Below, in pieces: positions 11,318 through 19,365 of a DNA stretch of 64,000 nt; the stretch's first letter is position 1; every line of letters starts with the position of its first letter. This DNA comes from JACCWP01 sp963801045. GTDB taxonomy: Bacteria; Actinomycetota; Actinomycetes; Propionibacteriales; Nocardioidaceae. The stretch spans positions 1,818,380 through 1,882,379 of the forward strand of contig CAWDDC010000004.1 in assembly GCA_963801045.1 (NCBI GenBank). Reading direction: 5' to 3'. The notes under the pieces were generated by a model that was not told the DNA's origin, made no database searches, and was given only the letters and a program-made list of their open reading frames with translations. The position numbers and the translations under genes are program-made.

Positions 11318-12739
11318 ATGCCGCTCGTCGCCGGGATCGACTCGTCCACCCAGTCCTGCAAGGTCGTCGTCCGCGACGCCGACAGCGGCGCCCTGGTGCG
11401 CGAGGGGCGCGCCGCGCATCCCGACGGCACCGAGGTCGACGCCCGCGCGTGGTGGTCGGCGCTGAGCGAGGCGGCCGAGCAGGCCGGAGGGCTGGCCGAC
11501 GTCGCGGCAGTGGCGGTCGGCGCGCAGCAGCACGGCCTGGTGGCGCTCGGCGACGACGGCGAACCCGTACGCGACGCGCTGCTGTGGAACGACACCCGCT
11601 CGGCCGACGCCGCCCACGACCTCATCCTCGAGCTGGGCGACGGCGACGAGCAGCGGGGCCGCGAGGCGTGGGCGGACGCGGTGGGCGTGGTGCCGGTCGC
11701 CTCGTTCACCGTCGCGAAGGCCCGCTGGGTCGCCGACAACGAACCGGACAACGCCCGGCGCACCACCGCGATCGCGCTCCCCCACGACTGGCTCACCTGG
11801 CAGCTGCGCGGCGGGCGGCTCGGCACCGACGAGCTGAGCACCGACATGGGCGACGCGAGCGGCACCGGCTGGTACGACCCGGTGTCGGGCGACTACCGCC
11901 GGGACCTGCTCGAGCGCGGGCTCGGTCACGCCGCCGACCTGCCGCGGGTGGCGGCGCCGGGCGAGGCCGTTGGCGAGGCAACTGCGCTGGCGCCGGGCGC
12001 GGTGCTCGGTCCCGGCACCGGCGACAACGCGGCCGCGGCGCTCGGCCTGGGCGCGGGACCGGGCGACGTGGTGGTGTCGATCGGCACCTCCGGCGTGGTG
12101 TCGGCGTCCAGCGACGAGCGGGTGCGCGACCCGAGCGGCATCGTCGCCGGCTTCTGCGACGCCGAGGGTCGCCGGCTGCCCTTGGTGTGCACGCTGAACG
12201 CGTCGCGGGTGCTCAGCGCGACCGCCCAGCTGCTCGGTGTCGACCTGGACGAGCTGTCCCGGCTGGCGCTGTCGGCCGAGCCCGGCTCGGAGGGCGTCGT
12301 GCTGGTGCCGTACCTCGAGGGCGAGCGCACCCCCGACCGGCCGAAGGCCTCCGGTGCGGTGCACGGGCTGCGGGTGCACAACGCGACCCCGGCCAACCTC
12401 GCCCGGGCCGCCGTCGAGGGGCTGCTGTGCGGGCTGGCCGACGGCATCGACGCCCTGGTCGCGCAGGGGGTCGAGATGCGCCGCGCGCTGCTGATCGGCG
12501 GCGGCGCCAAGTCGGAGGCGCTGCGACGGCTGGCGCCGAGCATCCTCGGCTGCCGGGTGGAGGTGCCCGCCCCGGACGAGTACGTCGCCAACGGCGCCGC
12601 CCGCCAGGCCGCCTGGGCCCTCAGCGGTGCCGCCGCTCCCCCGGCCTGGGAGGTCGAGGTCACCGCCGCCGAGGAGGCCGACCCCACCCCCCACGTGCGC
12701 GAGCGCTACGCCGCGGTCCGCGACCTCACCGAGGGCTAG
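11318..12739 (+). CDS. xylB: xylulokinase (FGGY family)
   Basis: 473-residue FGGY carbohydrate kinase, ATP-dependent, most like xylulokinase. The N terminus has GIDSSTQSCKVVVRDAD (phosphate-binding loop), then VGAQQHGLVAL and LLWNDTRS (sugar side). Later come GTGDNAAAALGLG, the conserved SIGTSGVV segment and GGGAKSEALRRLAP near the C terminus. No xylose isomerase or sugar transporter is nearby, so the physiological substrate is unproven. Divergent from gcvP across the riboswitch leader. A palindromic repeat begins 8 nt after its stop codon. Confidence 0.88.
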   Translation: MPLVAGIDSSTQSCKVVVRDADSGALVREGRAAHPDGTEVDARAWWSALSEAAEQAGGLADVAAVAVGAQQHGLVALGDDGEPVRDALLWNDTRSADAAHDLILELGDGDEQRGREAWADAVGVVPVASFTVAKARWVADNEPDNARRTTAIALPHDWLTWQLRGGRLGTDELSTDMGDASGTGWYDPVSGDYRRDLLERGLGHAADLPRVAAPGEAVGEATALAPGAVLGPGTGDNAAAALGLGAGPGDVVVSIGTSGVVSASSDERVRDPSGIVAGFCDAEGRRLPLVCTLNASRVLSATAQLLGVDLDELSRLALSAEPGSEGVVLVPYLEGERTPDRPKASGAVHGLRVHNATPANLARAAVEGLLCGLADGIDALVAQGVEMRRALLIGGGAKSEALRRLAPSILGCRVEVPAPDEYVANGAARQAAWALSGAAAPPAWEVEVTAAEEADPTPHVRERYAAVRDLTEG

Positions 12740-12747
12740 GGTCTTCC

Positions 12748-12773
12748 GGTTTCCCAAGCGACCTTGGGAAACC
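12748..12773. repeat. dispersed palindrome, copy 1 (GGTTTCCCAAG-N4-CTTGGGAAACC)
   Basis: Perfect 11-bp inverted repeat with a 4-nt loop (CGAC), 8 nt past the xylB stop. The same design occurs at 48636-48669 and 56650-56671. A second, weaker inverted repeat (GGTTCCC at about 12778 with GGGAACC at about 12809) follows. Could be a gene-end hairpin without a T tract, a REP-like element or a protein site. Confidence 0.8.
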
Positions 12774-12904
12774 CGGGGTTCCCGCGGGTTGTGACACGGG
12801 GGAACCTTCGGGTACGCGGTAGAAGGTGGGCTGGGCCGCTTGCGAACCCGTGCCGCTCGGGCACAGTGGGCACCCATGACAGGCCGGACGAGGACGGTGA
12901 CGTG

Positions 12905-13381
12905 ATGGCCGAGCTCGACGCATCGTCCGGGTCACCGAGGCCGGACGAGAGCGAGACCGAGCGGGTCGACCGCAACTGGGCCGAGCTGTTGCAGGAGCTG
13001 CGGGTCACCCAGACCGGGGTGCAGCTGCTGGCGGGCTTCTTGCTGACGCTGCCGTTCCAGGAGCGGTTCGCGAACCTGTCGTCGGCCGAGGAGTTCGACT
13101 ACCTGCTCGTCGTCGTGCTCTCCGTGCTGTCGACCGGGCTGCTGGTCGCGCCGGTCAGCTTCCACCGTGCGGTGTTCCGCCGGCAGGAGAAGGAGTGGCT
13201 GGTGCTCGCCGCGCACTGGTCGGCACGCGCCGGGTTGGTGCTGATGTCGGCGGCGATGGCCGGCGTGGTGTGGCTGATCTTCAGCGTGGTCGTGAGCACG
13301 ACCGCGGCGTGGGTTGCCGGTGGCGCAATCGGCGCCTTCCTGGTCGCGCTGTGGTTCGCGATGCCGCTCGGCGCTCGGTGA
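12905..13381 (+). CDS. DUF6328-type membrane protein
   Basis: 158-residue protein with a charged N-terminal segment (about 1-45, containing RVDRNWAELLQELRVTQTG) and four hydrophobic helices, matching my memory of the DUF6328 family. TGVQLLAGFLLTLPF and the FANLSS loop are typical. No catalytic motif; function unknown. The ATG at 12905 is preceded by GAGGACGG. The stop overlaps the next gene's GTG (GTGA), so the two are co-translated. Confidence 0.75.
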   Translation: MAELDASSGSPRPDESETERVDRNWAELLQELRVTQTGVQLLAGFLLTLPFQERFANLSSAEEFDYLLVVVLSVLSTGLLVAPVSFHRAVFRRQEKEWLVLAAHWSARAGLVLMSAAMAGVVWLIFSVVVSTTAAWVAGGAIGAFLVALWFAMPLGAR

Positions 13382-13965
13382 CGGCCCGCGCGGTCGCGCT
13401 CACCATCCTGGCCGCGACGGTCGGACAGCTCGCGGTCGCGACGTTCGTGGACGGGCTCCCCCAGTTCGAGGGGAAGGGATTCGGCGCCCGGCTGATCGCG
13501 TACCCGGCCCTGATGCTGCTGGTGCCGGCGATCCTGGCGACCCAGCGCCGGCTGCGCGGCGGCACCGCACCGCTGCCGTGGGCGGGGATCGCGTTCGTGA
13601 TGGCACCGTTCCTCGTCGACGTCACCGGCAACACCCTCGACCTGTACGACCGCATCGGCTGGTGGGACGACGCCAACCACCTGGTGAACTGGTTCCTGCT
13701 CTGCTTCGGCGCCGGCCTGATGCTCCGTGGGGCCGACATCCGTCCGCCCTGGGCGTTCGGGCTGCTCCTCGCCGGAATCGGCGCCCTGCTCGCCATCGGC
13801 TGGGAGCTCGGCGAGTGGTACACGTTCATCCGGCAGGGCACCGAGCTCGACACCGCGTACGAGGACACTCTGGGCGACCTGGCGCTCGGCACGATCGGTG
13901 GCGCAGTGGCCGGCCTGCTGGTGGCCCGCCGGAGCCGGCCGGGCGAGCCAGCGGCTACCCGGTGA
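13378..13965 (+). CDS. multi-pass membrane protein of unknown function
   Basis: 195 residues with about six hydrophobic helices. The segment WDDANHLVNWFLLCFGAGLML, and later IGWELGEWYTFIRQG with ELDTAYEDTLGDLALGT, resemble DUF2238-like membrane proteins, where Asp/His/Glu residues sit near the membrane face. Starts at a GTG overlapping the DUF6328 stop and ends 11 nt inside the convergent amine-oxidase gene. Probably works with its DUF6328 neighbour; no function can be assigned. Confidence 0.7.
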   Translation: MTARAVALTILAATVGQLAVATFVDGLPQFEGKGFGARLIAYPALMLLVPAILATQRRLRGGTAPLPWAGIAFVMAPFLVDVTGNTLDLYDRIGWWDDANHLVNWFLLCFGAGLMLRGADIRPPWAFGLLLAGIGALLAIGWELGEWYTFIRQGTELDTAYEDTLGDLALGTIGGAVAGLLVARRSRPGEPAATR

Positions 13966-15448
13966 CGGCCGGCACGCCGACCGACCGCAGCACCTCACGG
14001 GCGGCACGTAAGCCGGTCAGGACCGCGCCCTCCAGGTAGCCCTGGTCGACCAGCGGCGCGGTGTGCTCGCCGGCGAAGTGGACGCCGCCCTCTGGCCGGC
14101 CGACGAACCCGGCGTAGCGGGTGTACTGGCCCGGCAGGAAGGCCGCGTAGCTGCCGTGGGTCCACCGGTCCCGAGCCCAGTGGTCGGCCCGGCTGCGGTG
14201 CAAGACGTCGCCGCGCAGCCCGGACAGATGGGTCTCGCCGTGCCGGGTGAGGGTGTCGACCACCCGCTCGACGACGCGTCGGGGCGTGGGTCCGTGCACG
14301 GCACCCAACCGCCGCCCGGCCGCGCCGCTGCGGCCGCCGTAGTAGACGGTGAGCACGCTCGATGTGCCCCGCTGCGCCGCCGACGACTCCCAGGTGTCGA
14401 AGGTGGGGTGGTCGGAGCGCAGGTACCCGGTCCAGTTCTGGTACTGCTGCGGCCGGTGTGCGAGCTGCAGGATCACCTTGGCGTTGGTGCCCATGCCCAG
14501 CTGCCGGATGCTGCGCAGCTTGTGCCGGCTCAGCCCCGCGGCGTCGAGGTCGACCTCGCGCAATGCGGTGAACGGCAGGCACAGCACCACCTGGTCGGCA
14601 ACGACCTCGCCGCGCACCCCGCCCAGGCGCAGCGCGTACGTGCCGTCGCCGCGTCGCCGCAAGCGCCGGAGCGGCGCGTCGCGGGTGACCGAGCCGCGCG
14701 GCAGCGCGTCGAGCAGACCGTGCACGACCTGCTCGTTGCCGCCCTGCACGTGGTAGCGCTCGTCGGCACCGGGCGCGAGATCGATGCAGTCGACGACCGC
14801 CAGCCCGCCGAGCCGGTCGAGGTCGAGCCCGAGGAACGAGGCCAGGTAGGCCTGCTGCCGCCGACCGGCCAGCCCGTTGCTGCCACCCGGCATGTAGCGG
14901 TCGACGACGTCGCGGGCGGTCATCTCGTCGATCGCCTTGGCCGCCGGGCCGGCATCGGGCCAGATGTACGGCCCGATCCGGTCGCGCAGCCGCCGGATCC
15001 GCCGCCTGAACACCTCCTGGTCGGACTCGAGCTCGCCCGGCAGGTGCAGCCCACCGTCCAGCCAGAGCCGGCCGTGCCCACCGGCACCGGTGGTGTAGAG
15101 GTCCTCGAGCCGCAGGCCGAAGCGGCGCACCAGGTGGCGCATGTGCCGGTGCCGGGTGTCGATGAACTCGCCGCCGTGCTCGGCCACCTGCCCGTCGGCC
15201 CAGCCGTACGAGGTCCAGCAACGGCCGCCCACCCGGTCGGCCCGGGCCTCGTAGACCTCCGCCCGCACACCGCGCCGGTGCAGCAGGTCGGCGCAGGCCA
15301 GCCCGGCCAGCCCGGCCCCCACCACGACCACCCGCGGTCCGCGACCACCGGCGACGGCGGGCAGCGCGTCGAGCGCCAGCGCGCCGACACCGCCGACGGC
15401 GCCGGCGAGGAGTCGTCGCCTGCCGATGTCCGTACCGGGTGCGGTCAT
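13955..15448 (-). CDS. Tat-exported flavin amine oxidase
   Basis: 497-residue FAD-dependent amine oxidase of the MAO/polyamine-oxidase family. It begins with a twin-arginine signal (RRRLLAGAVGGVGALALDAL, residues about 9-28). The FAD motif VVVVGAGLAGLACADLL follows, then RVGGRCWT and EHGGEFIDTRH, and the C-terminal flavin motif VHFAGEHTAPLVDQGYLEGAV. It would act outside the membrane on a primary amine or amino acid, releasing aldehyde, ammonia and peroxide; substrate unknown. Transcribed alone, bounded upstream by the 15491-15542 hairpin and convergent downstream with the membrane-protein pair. Confidence 0.87.
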   Translation of the reverse strand: MTAPGTDIGRRRLLAGAVGGVGALALDALPAVAGGRGPRVVVVGAGLAGLACADLLHRRGVRAEVYEARADRVGGRCWTSYGWADGQVAEHGGEFIDTRHRHMRHLVRRFGLRLEDLYTTGAGGHGRLWLDGGLHLPGELESDQEVFRRRIRRLRDRIGPYIWPDAGPAAKAIDEMTARDVVDRYMPGGSNGLAGRRQQAYLASFLGLDLDRLGGLAVVDCIDLAPGADERYHVQGGNEQVVHGLLDALPRGSVTRDAPLRRLRRRGDGTYALRLGGVRGEVVADQVVLCLPFTALREVDLDAAGLSRHKLRSIRQLGMGTNAKVILQLAHRPQQYQNWTGYLRSDHPTFDTWESSAAQRGTSSVLTVYYGGRSGAAGRRLGAVHGPTPRRVVERVVDTLTRHGETHLSGLRGDVLHRSRADHWARDRWTHGSYAAFLPGQYTRYAGFVGRPEGGVHFAGEHTAPLVDQGYLEGAVLTGLRAAREVLRSVGVPAVTG

Positions 15449-15490
15449 GCCGGGACGGTACGCACCGGCGCGCCCGCTGTCCCCCCACAA

Positions 15491-15542
15491 CGAAGGATCC
15501 GACCGGGTGAGGGCCGGAACCCTCGTGCGGTCGGATCGTTCG
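15491..15542 (-). terminator. strong stem-loop after the first MerR-like gene
   Basis: GATCCGACCG (15496-15505) pairs with CGGTCGGATC (15528-15537), extended by CGAA/TTCG outside and GAGGG/CCCTC inside. It lies 20 nt after the MerR-like stop on the minus strand, followed by a short T/G-rich run. Likely intrinsic terminator separating that gene from the amine oxidase. Confidence 0.6.
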
Positions 15543-15561
15543 GGAGGCGGGGCGGTGGGGC

Positions 15562-16167
15562 TCAGGCGTTGCTGACGCGGGCCATCCGCCGGGCGGCGAG
15601 TTCGTCGTCGGGGTGGGACTCCGCGTCGGGTGAGCCGGCCCGCTCGCTGGGCAGGTCGGCGAGCGTGCCCTCGATCTCGCGCCACACCCCGCCGATCGCG
15701 ATGCCGAACACGCCCTGGCCGCCCTGCAGCAGATCGATGACCTCGTCGGGCGAGCGGCACTCGTAGACGCTGGCCCCGTCGCTCATCAGCGTGACGGTGG
15801 TGAGGTCGTCGGTGCCGCGCTCGCGCAGGTGCTCGACCGCGGTACGGATCTGCTGCAGCGAGACACCGGCGTCGAGCAGCCGCTTGATGATCTTCAGCAG
15901 CAGGATGTCGCGGAACGAGTAGAGCCGCTGGGTGCCCGACCCGGTGGCGCCGCGCACGGTCGGCTCGACCAGCTTGGTGCGGGCCCAGTAGTCCAGCTGC
16001 CGGTAGGTGATGCCGGCGGCATTGCACGCGGTGGGGCCGCGGAAGCCGACGTCGTCGGCCAGCGGCGACACGTCGTCGTCGAAGAGCAGACCCTGGTCGC
16101 CGGCGAGCCTGGCCGCCTCGTCGCGACGCGCCCGCTCGGCCGAGTTGTCGTCCTGCCTGCCTACCAC
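15562..16167 (-). CDS. MerR-type regulator (Rv1830/ResR-like)
   Basis: 201 residues. MerR-type helix-turn-helix in the middle (about 45-115): CNAAGITYRQLDYWARTKLV, then RLYSFRDILLLKIIKRLLDAGV and the dimerisation helix LQQIRTAVEHL. The tail carries VYECRSPDEVIDLLQGGQGVF. Orthologous by position to Rv1830, linked to growth/division control and antibiotic resilience in mycobacteria. The GTG at 16167 was chosen because GGAGG sits 5 nt before it; an upstream GTG at 16179 lacks such a site. Confidence 0.87.
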   Translation of the reverse strand: MVGRQDDNSAERARRDEAARLAGDQGLLFDDDVSPLADDVGFRGPTACNAAGITYRQLDYWARTKLVEPTVRGATGSGTQRLYSFRDILLLKIIKRLLDAGVSLQQIRTAVEHLRERGTDDLTTVTLMSDGASVYECRSPDEVIDLLQGGQGVFGIAIGGVWREIEGTLADLPSERAGSPDAESHPDDELAARRMARVSNA

Positions 16168-16325
16168 GGCGACCTCCACGGACCAGGGCCCTTGACGAGT
16201 TACACCAGCGACGTTCGCGTGTTCACGGTACGGACCGCACCGGAGGGGGTCAACGACATCGCGGGCCGCTGCCCGGCGTGTCGCGAGGCTCCAGGGACGA
16301 CAAACCCTCAACCTCGACTAGAAGG

Positions 16326-16796
16326 TTACGTACCGCCCTGGAAGTCCTCCGGGGTGACCTGGTCGAGGAACTCGCGGAACTTCTCGACCTCGGCCTCCTC
16401 CTCCTCGGGCACGGCCAGACCGGACGACTCGAGCACGTCCTCGTCGCACACGATCTTGGTGCCGGTGCGCAGCGCCAGCGCGATCGAGTCCGACGGCCGG
16501 GCACTCACCTCGGTGCCTCCGTCGAAGACCAGCACCGCGTAGTAGACGCCGTCGCGCACCTCGGTGATCCGGACCTCGTCGAGCTCGCGACCGAGTGCGG
16601 ACAGCAGGTCCTTCATCAGGTCGTGGGTGAGCGGACGCGGAGGCGTGACTCCCTGCTGGGCAAAGGCGATCGCGGTGGCCTCGACCGCCCCGATCCAGAT
16701 CGGCAGGTAGCGGGCCCCCTCGGCCTCCCGCAGCAGGACGAGTGGCTGGTTGGTCGGCATCTCGACCCGTACCCCAACAACGTCCATGTCCTTCAC
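16326..16796 (-). CDS. bifunctional nuclease family protein (DUF151)
   Basis: 156 residues of the bifunctional-nuclease domain: VVGVRVEMPTNQPLVLLREA, LPIWIGAVEATAIAFAQQG, PRPLTHDLMKDLL and SARPSDSIALALRTGTKI are all family hallmarks, with an acidic tail. Relatives have weak RNase/DNase activity in vitro; the cellular role in actinobacteria is unclear. Position between two MerR-type genes matches Rv1829. It has its own 158-nt upstream spacer to the MerR-like gene at 16167. Confidence 0.88.
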   Translation of the reverse strand: MKDMDVVGVRVEMPTNQPLVLLREAEGARYLPIWIGAVEATAIAFAQQGVTPPRPLTHDLMKDLLSALGRELDEVRITEVRDGVYYAVLVFDGGTEVSARPSDSIALALRTGTKIVCDEDVLESSGLAVPEEEEAEVEKFREFLDQVTPEDFQGGT

Positions 16797-16852
16797 GACG
16801 TCAACCGTACCCCCGCAGGACGACGCCAGCCTGACAAGATCTGCGGGCCCGG

Positions 16853-17572
16853 TCAGCGGTGGCCCAGCGCGCCACGCACCAACGCGGTGTGCAACCGCAG
16901 GGTCAGGGTCGACAGCTGCCGCACGGTCTCGTCGGCACGCGCCTGGGCGGCGGCGTCGCGCTTGCGACGCTGCGGGGTCGCGACCTGCTCGACGAAGTCG
17001 GCCTCGCGATCGGCGGCGCTCTTGATCGAGCGGAGGTGCCGCGGCTCGAGCCCGTAGGCGGCCAGCTCGCCCACGGTGGTCGCGATCAGCAGGGCGGCGG
17101 CGTCGTAGTGCCCGGAACGTCCGGGTGCGATCAGCCCGAAGCCCTCGATCTGGCCCAGCAGCTCGTCCTCGACGCCCGCCGACTGCAGCAGCTCGGCCCG
17201 CGACAGCCGCAGCTCAGGGCCCTCCAGCCGCGTCCCGTCGGCGTCGTGGGCGAGCACCACGGTGGGCGCCCGCGGCGTCGCCGACGGCGCGGTCGGTGGC
17301 TCCAGGCCGCGGTCGATGGCATCCAGGTGGTCACGGATGACCTTGAGCGGGTAGTAGTTCTCCTTCTGCGCGGTGAGGACGTAACGCAGCCGCTCGATGT
17401 CGGCGTGGGCGAACTTGCGGTACCCCGACGGGGTCCGCTCCGGCTCGACCAGCCCCTCGGACTCGAGGTAGCGGATCTTGGAGATGGTGACGTCCGGGAA
17501 GTCCGGACGCAGCAGGCCGAGGACCTCACCGATGCTCATCCGCCGCCGTGACGACGGCAGCGAGGTGGTCAC
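16853..17572 (-). CDS. MerR-type regulator (FtsR/Rv1828-like)
   Basis: 239 residues. N-terminal MerR domain (about 12-85: MSIGEVLGLLRPDFPDVTIS, then KIRYLESEGLVEPERTPSGY and RYVLTAQKENYYPLKVIRDHL) and a C-terminal helical domain with ATVGELAAYGLEPRHLR. The Corynebacterium glutamicum homologue FtsR activates ftsZ, and Rv1828 has the same position beside garA. It overlaps the garA stop by 4 nt and is probably co-transcribed with it. The Met at residue 12 (MSIGEV) is an alternative start. Confidence 0.88.
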   Translation of the reverse strand: MTTSLPSSRRRMSIGEVLGLLRPDFPDVTISKIRYLESEGLVEPERTPSGYRKFAHADIERLRYVLTAQKENYYPLKVIRDHLDAIDRGLEPPTAPSATPRAPTVVLAHDADGTRLEGPELRLSRAELLQSAGVEDELLGQIEGFGLIAPGRSGHYDAAALLIATTVGELAAYGLEPRHLRSIKSAADREADFVEQVATPQRRKRDAAAQARADETVRQLSTLTLRLHTALVRGALGHR

Positions 17573-18090
17573 CGCGGGCGCCCAGCCGATTCCACGGCGC
17601 TGGGGTAGTAGACCAGCCGGAACTTGCCGATCTGGACCTCGTCGCCGCCGCTGAGCTGGATCTCGTCGATGCGGTCGCGGTTGACGTACGTGCCGTTGAG
17701 GCTGCCCACGTCGGCCACCGAGAAGCCCTGCGGCCCGCGCCGGAACGTGGCGTGCCGGCGCGACACCGTCACGTCGTCCAGGAAGATGTCGCTCTCGGGG
17801 TGCCGGCCCGCGGTCACCTCGTCGGTGTCCAGCAGGAACCGGCTGCCGGCGCTCGGCCCGCGCTGCACGATCAGCAGCGCACTGCCCGCGGGCAACCCGT
17901 CCAGGGCGGCGGCGTCCTCGGCGCTGAGCGCGCTGTCCTCACCGGTGTCCTCGACCGCGCCGAACGTGATCGTCGACGTCGTGTCGGTGGCCTCGCTGAA
18001 CGACTCCGCGCCCACCAGCTTGTGCCCGCACTGGGAGCAGAACTTCGCAGACGGGGGGTTCTCGTGCCCACACTCGGTGCAGAACGGCAT
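17569..18090 (-). CDS. garA: FHA-domain metabolic switch protein with zinc ribbon (GarA/OdhI-like)
   Basis: 173 residues. GarA/OdhI proteins bind and inhibit 2-oxoglutarate dehydrogenase and act on glutamate enzymes until phosphorylated by PknB/PknG. Here a CxxC-x10-CxxC zinc ribbon (Cys 4, 7, 18, 21) precedes the TT phospho-acceptor pair (about 37-38, in TDTTSTITF). The FHA domain follows (about 70-165) with TAGRHPESDIFL, SRRH and SLNGTYVN. The ATG at 18090 follows an excellent GAGGAGGGG site. The zinc ribbon is extra relative to M. tuberculosis GarA, as I remember it. Confidence 0.9.
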   Translation of the reverse strand: MPFCTECGHENPPSAKFCSQCGHKLVGAESFSEATDTTSTITFGAVEDTGEDSALSAEDAAALDGLPAGSALLIVQRGPSAGSRFLLDTDEVTAGRHPESDIFLDDVTVSRRHATFRRGPQGFSVADVGSLNGTYVNRDRIDEIQLSGGDEVQIGKFRLVYYPSAVESAGRPR

Positions 18091-18135
18091 TGGTCCCCTC
18101 CTCGGGCGCACCCGCCGGTACGCACCCAAGCCTCA

Positions 18136-18184
18136 AGCGGTGGTTGACGTTGACGGTAGCCGAAACCTACGGGCAGCCACCGCT
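18136..18184. promoter_or_regulatory. long inverted repeat in the gcvH-garA spacer
   Basis: AGCGGTGG (18136-18143) pairs perfectly with CCACCGCT (18177-18184), with GTAG/CTAC able to pair inside. It fills the 98-nt spacer after gcvH and before garA. It could end gcvH transcripts, attenuate garA or bind a regulator; sequence alone does not decide. Confidence 0.4.
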
Positions 18185-18188
18185 GCAA

Positions 18189-18578
18189 TCAACCAACCTG
18201 CTGCTGATATGCCTCGGCGCTGAGCAGTCCGTCGACCACCGAGGGGTCGTCGACCCGTACCCGCAGCAGCCAGCCCTCGCCGTACGGGTCGGAGTTGACC
18301 AGCTCCGGCGCGTTGTCCAGCGCCTCGTTCCGGGCCTCGACGGTGCCCGCGACGGGCGCGTACAGGTCGCTGACCGACTTCGTGGACTCCAGCTCGCCCA
18401 CCGAGGTCCCGGGCTGCAGCGTCTCCCCCACCTCGGGCAGCGACACGTAGACGATGTCGCCGAGCGCCTGCTGCGCGTAGTCGGTGATCCCGATCGTGGC
18501 CACGTCGTCGTCGACGCCGTCGCCGCCGACGCGAACCCACTCGTGCTCGGCGGTGTACTTGAGGTCCTCGGGGAACAC
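18189..18578 (-). CDS. gcvH: glycine cleavage system H protein
   Basis: 129-residue lipoyl carrier that shuttles the aminomethyl group between P, T and L proteins. The lipoylation site is in ELESTKSVSDLYAPVAG (Lys about 65), preceded by LGDIVYVSLPEVGETL. The C-terminal PYGEGWLLRVRVDDP is standard. It sits in the garA string as in mycobacteria (Rv1826), apart from gcvP and its riboswitch; the visible leader here has no aptamer motif. Confidence 0.96.
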   Translation of the reverse strand: MFPEDLKYTAEHEWVRVGGDGVDDDVATIGITDYAQQALGDIVYVSLPEVGETLQPGTSVGELESTKSVSDLYAPVAGTVEARNEALDNAPELVNSDPYGEGWLLRVRVDDPSVVDGLLSAEAYQQQVG

Positions 18579-18612
18579 GGGCGCTCCTTCGCGGCTGGCC
18601 GGTACGGGCTGG

Positions 18613-19365
18613 TCAGGTCGAGGGTTCGACGAAGTCGGTGTCGGGCTCCGGAGCGAGCGACGCGATCACGATGTTGTCGGACGTCTCCACGCTGACCGTA
18701 CCGCCGAGTGCCTCCACCTCGTCGGTCAGACCTCCGGGGAAGACGACGGCCTCCGAGAGCGTCTCGGGCGCTCCGATCGCCTCCAGCACGTACGGGGCGC
18801 GGACGGTCCGGCCGCCCACGATGAGCTCGCCGTCGGTGAGGTCGTCGCCGTCGGTGAGGTAGGTCTGCGCCACCACCCGGGCGTCGTCGTTGATCTCGAT
18901 CGCCTCGGCACCGGCGTCGCGCAGCTCCTCAACGGCGTTCAGCAGGGTGCGGGCGCCGACGGTGCCGTCGGGGTCCTGGATGGTGATGCGGATGCCAGGG
19001 CCGGTGGCGCCGACCGCCCCGGACAGGATCTGCAGCGCGTCCAGCTGCCGGCGCGCCTCCTGCAGCGCCGTGGCCCGCTGGTCGGTGCTCTCGACCAGGG
19101 CGTCGCGGGTGTCCTCCAGCTCGGCCAGCTGGTCGGCCGCCCGGTCCTGCGCGGCCGACAACGACTGCAGCAGCTGCACCAGGTCGTCGCGCCGGGCCCC
19201 GGCGTACGGCGTGTCGGTGCGTACGGCGTTGACCTGGACCGCGGCGGCGAACCCGAGCAGCGCCAGCAGCACGCCGGTCACCGCCTGCCCCCGCGACGGC
19301 CGGGCCCGCAACGCACCCAGCAGCCGCCGGCGTCCGTCCGGCGGGTCCGGCGTCTCGTCAGGCAT
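18613..19365 (-). CDS. DUF881 membrane-anchored protein (Rv1825-like)
   Basis: 250 residues: short cytoplasmic N terminus, one transmembrane helix (about 30-50, AVTGVLLALLGFAAAVQVNAV), a coiled-coil stretch (about 60-105) and the DUF881 domain with GPGIRITIQD, LLNAVEELRDAGAEAIEIND and GELIVGGRTVRAPYVLEAIG. Extracytoplasmic face predicted. Family function is unsettled; its conserved place near division and lipid genes suggests an envelope role. The ATG at 19365 overlaps the stop of the upstream sbp gene by 8 nt. Confidence 0.87.
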   Translation of the reverse strand: MPDETPDPPDGRRRLLGALRARPSRGQAVTGVLLALLGFAAAVQVNAVRTDTPYAGARRDDLVQLLQSLSAAQDRAADQLAELEDTRDALVESTDQRATALQEARRQLDALQILSGAVGATGPGIRITIQDPDGTVGARTLLNAVEELRDAGAEAIEINDDARVVAQTYLTDGDDLTDGELIVGGRTVRAPYVLEAIGAPETLSEAVVFPGGLTDEVEALGGTVSVETSDNIVIASLAPEPDTDFVEPST

